Assembly: GCA_027325475.1 (NCBI GenBank)
Contig: DAIEFO010000066.1
Span: 1-6,348 of the forward strand
Reading direction: 5' to 3'
DNA from: Desulfobacteraceae bacterium
GTDB taxonomy: Bacteria; Desulfobacterota; Desulfobacteria; Desulfobacterales; Desulfatirhabdiaceae
DNA length: 6,348 nucleotides
Part shown: positions 5,516 through 6,348 of the stretch, one piece after another
Numbering within the stretch: position 1 is the first letter of the stretch
Layout: every line of letters starts with the position of its first letter
Made by a program: the position numbers and the translations under genes
Notes under the pieces: model-generated
The model's input: only the letters and a program-made list of their open reading frames with translations
Database searches by the model: none
Told to the model about the DNA's origin: nothing

Positions 5516-6348
5516 ATGGCTTCTGATGAAACACCCGCTGGAAAAAATGTGGCGGGTAAAATAGCACGCGCGGTGCTGGGCGCGCCCAAGCAGATCGATG
5601 ATCCCCATATTTTTCATAAAATGGCATTAATCCCTGTACTGGCTTGGATCGGTCTGGGCGCGGACGGCCTGTCTTCCTCCTCCTACGGGCCGGAAGAAGC
5701 TTATCTGGCGTTGGGTCAGCATACCTACCTGGCAATTCTGCTGGGGCTGGCCACCGCCGTAACGGTTTTTATCATTTCATACGCCTATTCCCGAATTATC
5801 GAGCATTTTCCCTATGGCGGCGGCGGATATATCGTATCCACCCACATGCTGGGTGAAAAGGCGGGGGTTGTCTCCGGAAGTGCGTTGCTGGTGGATTATG
5901 TGCTGACCATCACGCTGTCCATCGCTGCGTGTGTGGATGCGCTGTTCAGCTATCTTCCCCTGTCGTTTCATTACATCAAGGTGCCTGTTGCCTGCCTGCT
6001 GTGCTTTATGCTGATCATATTGAATATCCGAGGCGTCAAAGAGTCCATCATGGTCATGACGCCGATTTTTCTGGTGTTTGTCATCACCCATCTTCTGATG
6101 CTGGTGGATGGCATTTTTACCCATACCAGCCAATTTGCACCTCTGATACACAATCTTCACGCCGGTATTCATCAGGATATGGCTTCCATGGGAATCATGG
6201 GCATTCTACTGCTGTTTCTGCGGGCGTATTCGCTGGGCGGTGGTACCTATACCGGCATCGAGGCGGTCTCCAACGGCTTGCAGATCATGCGGGAGCCGCG
6301 GGTGCAAACCGGAAAGCGTACCATGATCTACATGGCTGCTTCCCTGGC
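5516..6348 (+). CDS. kimA: KimA-like potassium transporter (APC superfamily), N-terminal part
   Basis: The frame is open from ATG 5516 to the window end, giving 277 residues. B. subtilis KimA is about 610 residues, so over half is probably missing to the right. It is an inner-membrane APC-fold permease; KimA imports K+ with protons. Helices lie at about 37-57, 70-94, 116-147, 156-171, 178-200 and 223-255. The key motifs match KimA: GADGLSSSSYG (48-58), HFPYGGGGYIVS (97-108), LLVDYVLT (124-131) and YTGIEAVSNG (245-254). From memory, the K+ site of B. subtilis KimA uses D36, Y43, D117, Y118, T121, S125, T230 and E233. The spacing here fits D50, Y57, D127, Y128, T131, S135, T246 and E249, so the site looks intact. 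The c-di-AMP riboswitch just upstream supports the K+ assignment. A general amino-acid permease is the main alternative. A Kup-type transporter is unlikely because its motifs are absent. Confidence 0.9.
   Translation, partial: MASDETPAGKNVAGKIARAVLGAPKQIDDPHIFHKMALIPVLAWIGLGADGLSSSSYGPEEAYLALGQHTYLAILLGLATAVTVFIISYAYSRIIEHFPYGGGGYIVSTHMLGEKAGVVSGSALLVDYVLTITLSIAACVDALFSYLPLSFHYIKVPVACLLCFMLIILNIRGVKESIMVMTPIFLVFVITHLLMLVDGIFTHTSQFAPLIHNLHAGIHQDMASMGIMGILLLFLRAYSLGGGTYTGIEAVSNGLQIMREPRVQTGKRTMIYMAASL

Noticed and set aside
5644..5856. Frame of 70 codons inside the permease gene
   Set aside because: It overlaps the KimA-like coding sequence in another frame. The real frame continues open to the window end and carries all family motifs.

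Overview
This window looks like part of a bacterial chromosome, most likely a Gram-negative anaerobe of the Desulfobacterota (the old Deltaproteobacteria). That placement is inference. It rests on a moderate base composition, clear Shine-Dalgarno sites, an MscS channel of proteobacterial style, and a KimA-type potassium permease under a c-di-AMP riboswitch, a pairing known from Firmicutes and also from Deltaproteobacteria. No phage, plasmid, IS or CRISPR signature is visible.

Layout, all genes on the + strand. Positions 1-205 hold no supportable gene. A complete tRNA-Leu (anticodon UAA, CCA encoded) lies at 206-293 and is followed at 373-415 by a very strong intrinsic terminator. A 692-residue polytopic membrane protein (507-2585) comes next. 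Its architecture, many membrane helices followed by a soluble C-terminal domain, suggests a GT-C-like glycosyltransferase, but no close family is recognised. After about 120 bp comes an orphan classical AAA ATPase of 360 residues (2709-3791), with intact nucleotide-binding motifs but no aromatic pore loop. A 336-bp spacer without a convincing gene (3792-4127) contains a pyrimidine-rich tract.

The right third of the window is the most coherent part. A five-helix MscS-family mechanosensitive channel (4128-5174, TTG start) is followed by a 341-bp leader. The leader carries a candidate promoter overlapping the mscS stop codon, a ydaO/yuaA-class (c-di-AMP) riboswitch aptamer at about 5294-5425, and an intrinsic terminator at 5443-5475. 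Downstream is the start of a KimA-like APC-superfamily potassium transporter (5516 to the window end, 277 residues visible). Together these form an osmotic and potassium homeostasis locus. The MscS channel would release solutes on hypo-osmotic shock, and the KimA-like permease would import K+ until c-di-AMP signals sufficiency and the riboswitch ends transcription.

The most unusual sequence detail is a perfectly abutting 12-nt tandem repeat (11 of 12 identical) at the 3' edge of the aptamer. It duplicates the strand that closes the aptamer helices, just before the terminator.
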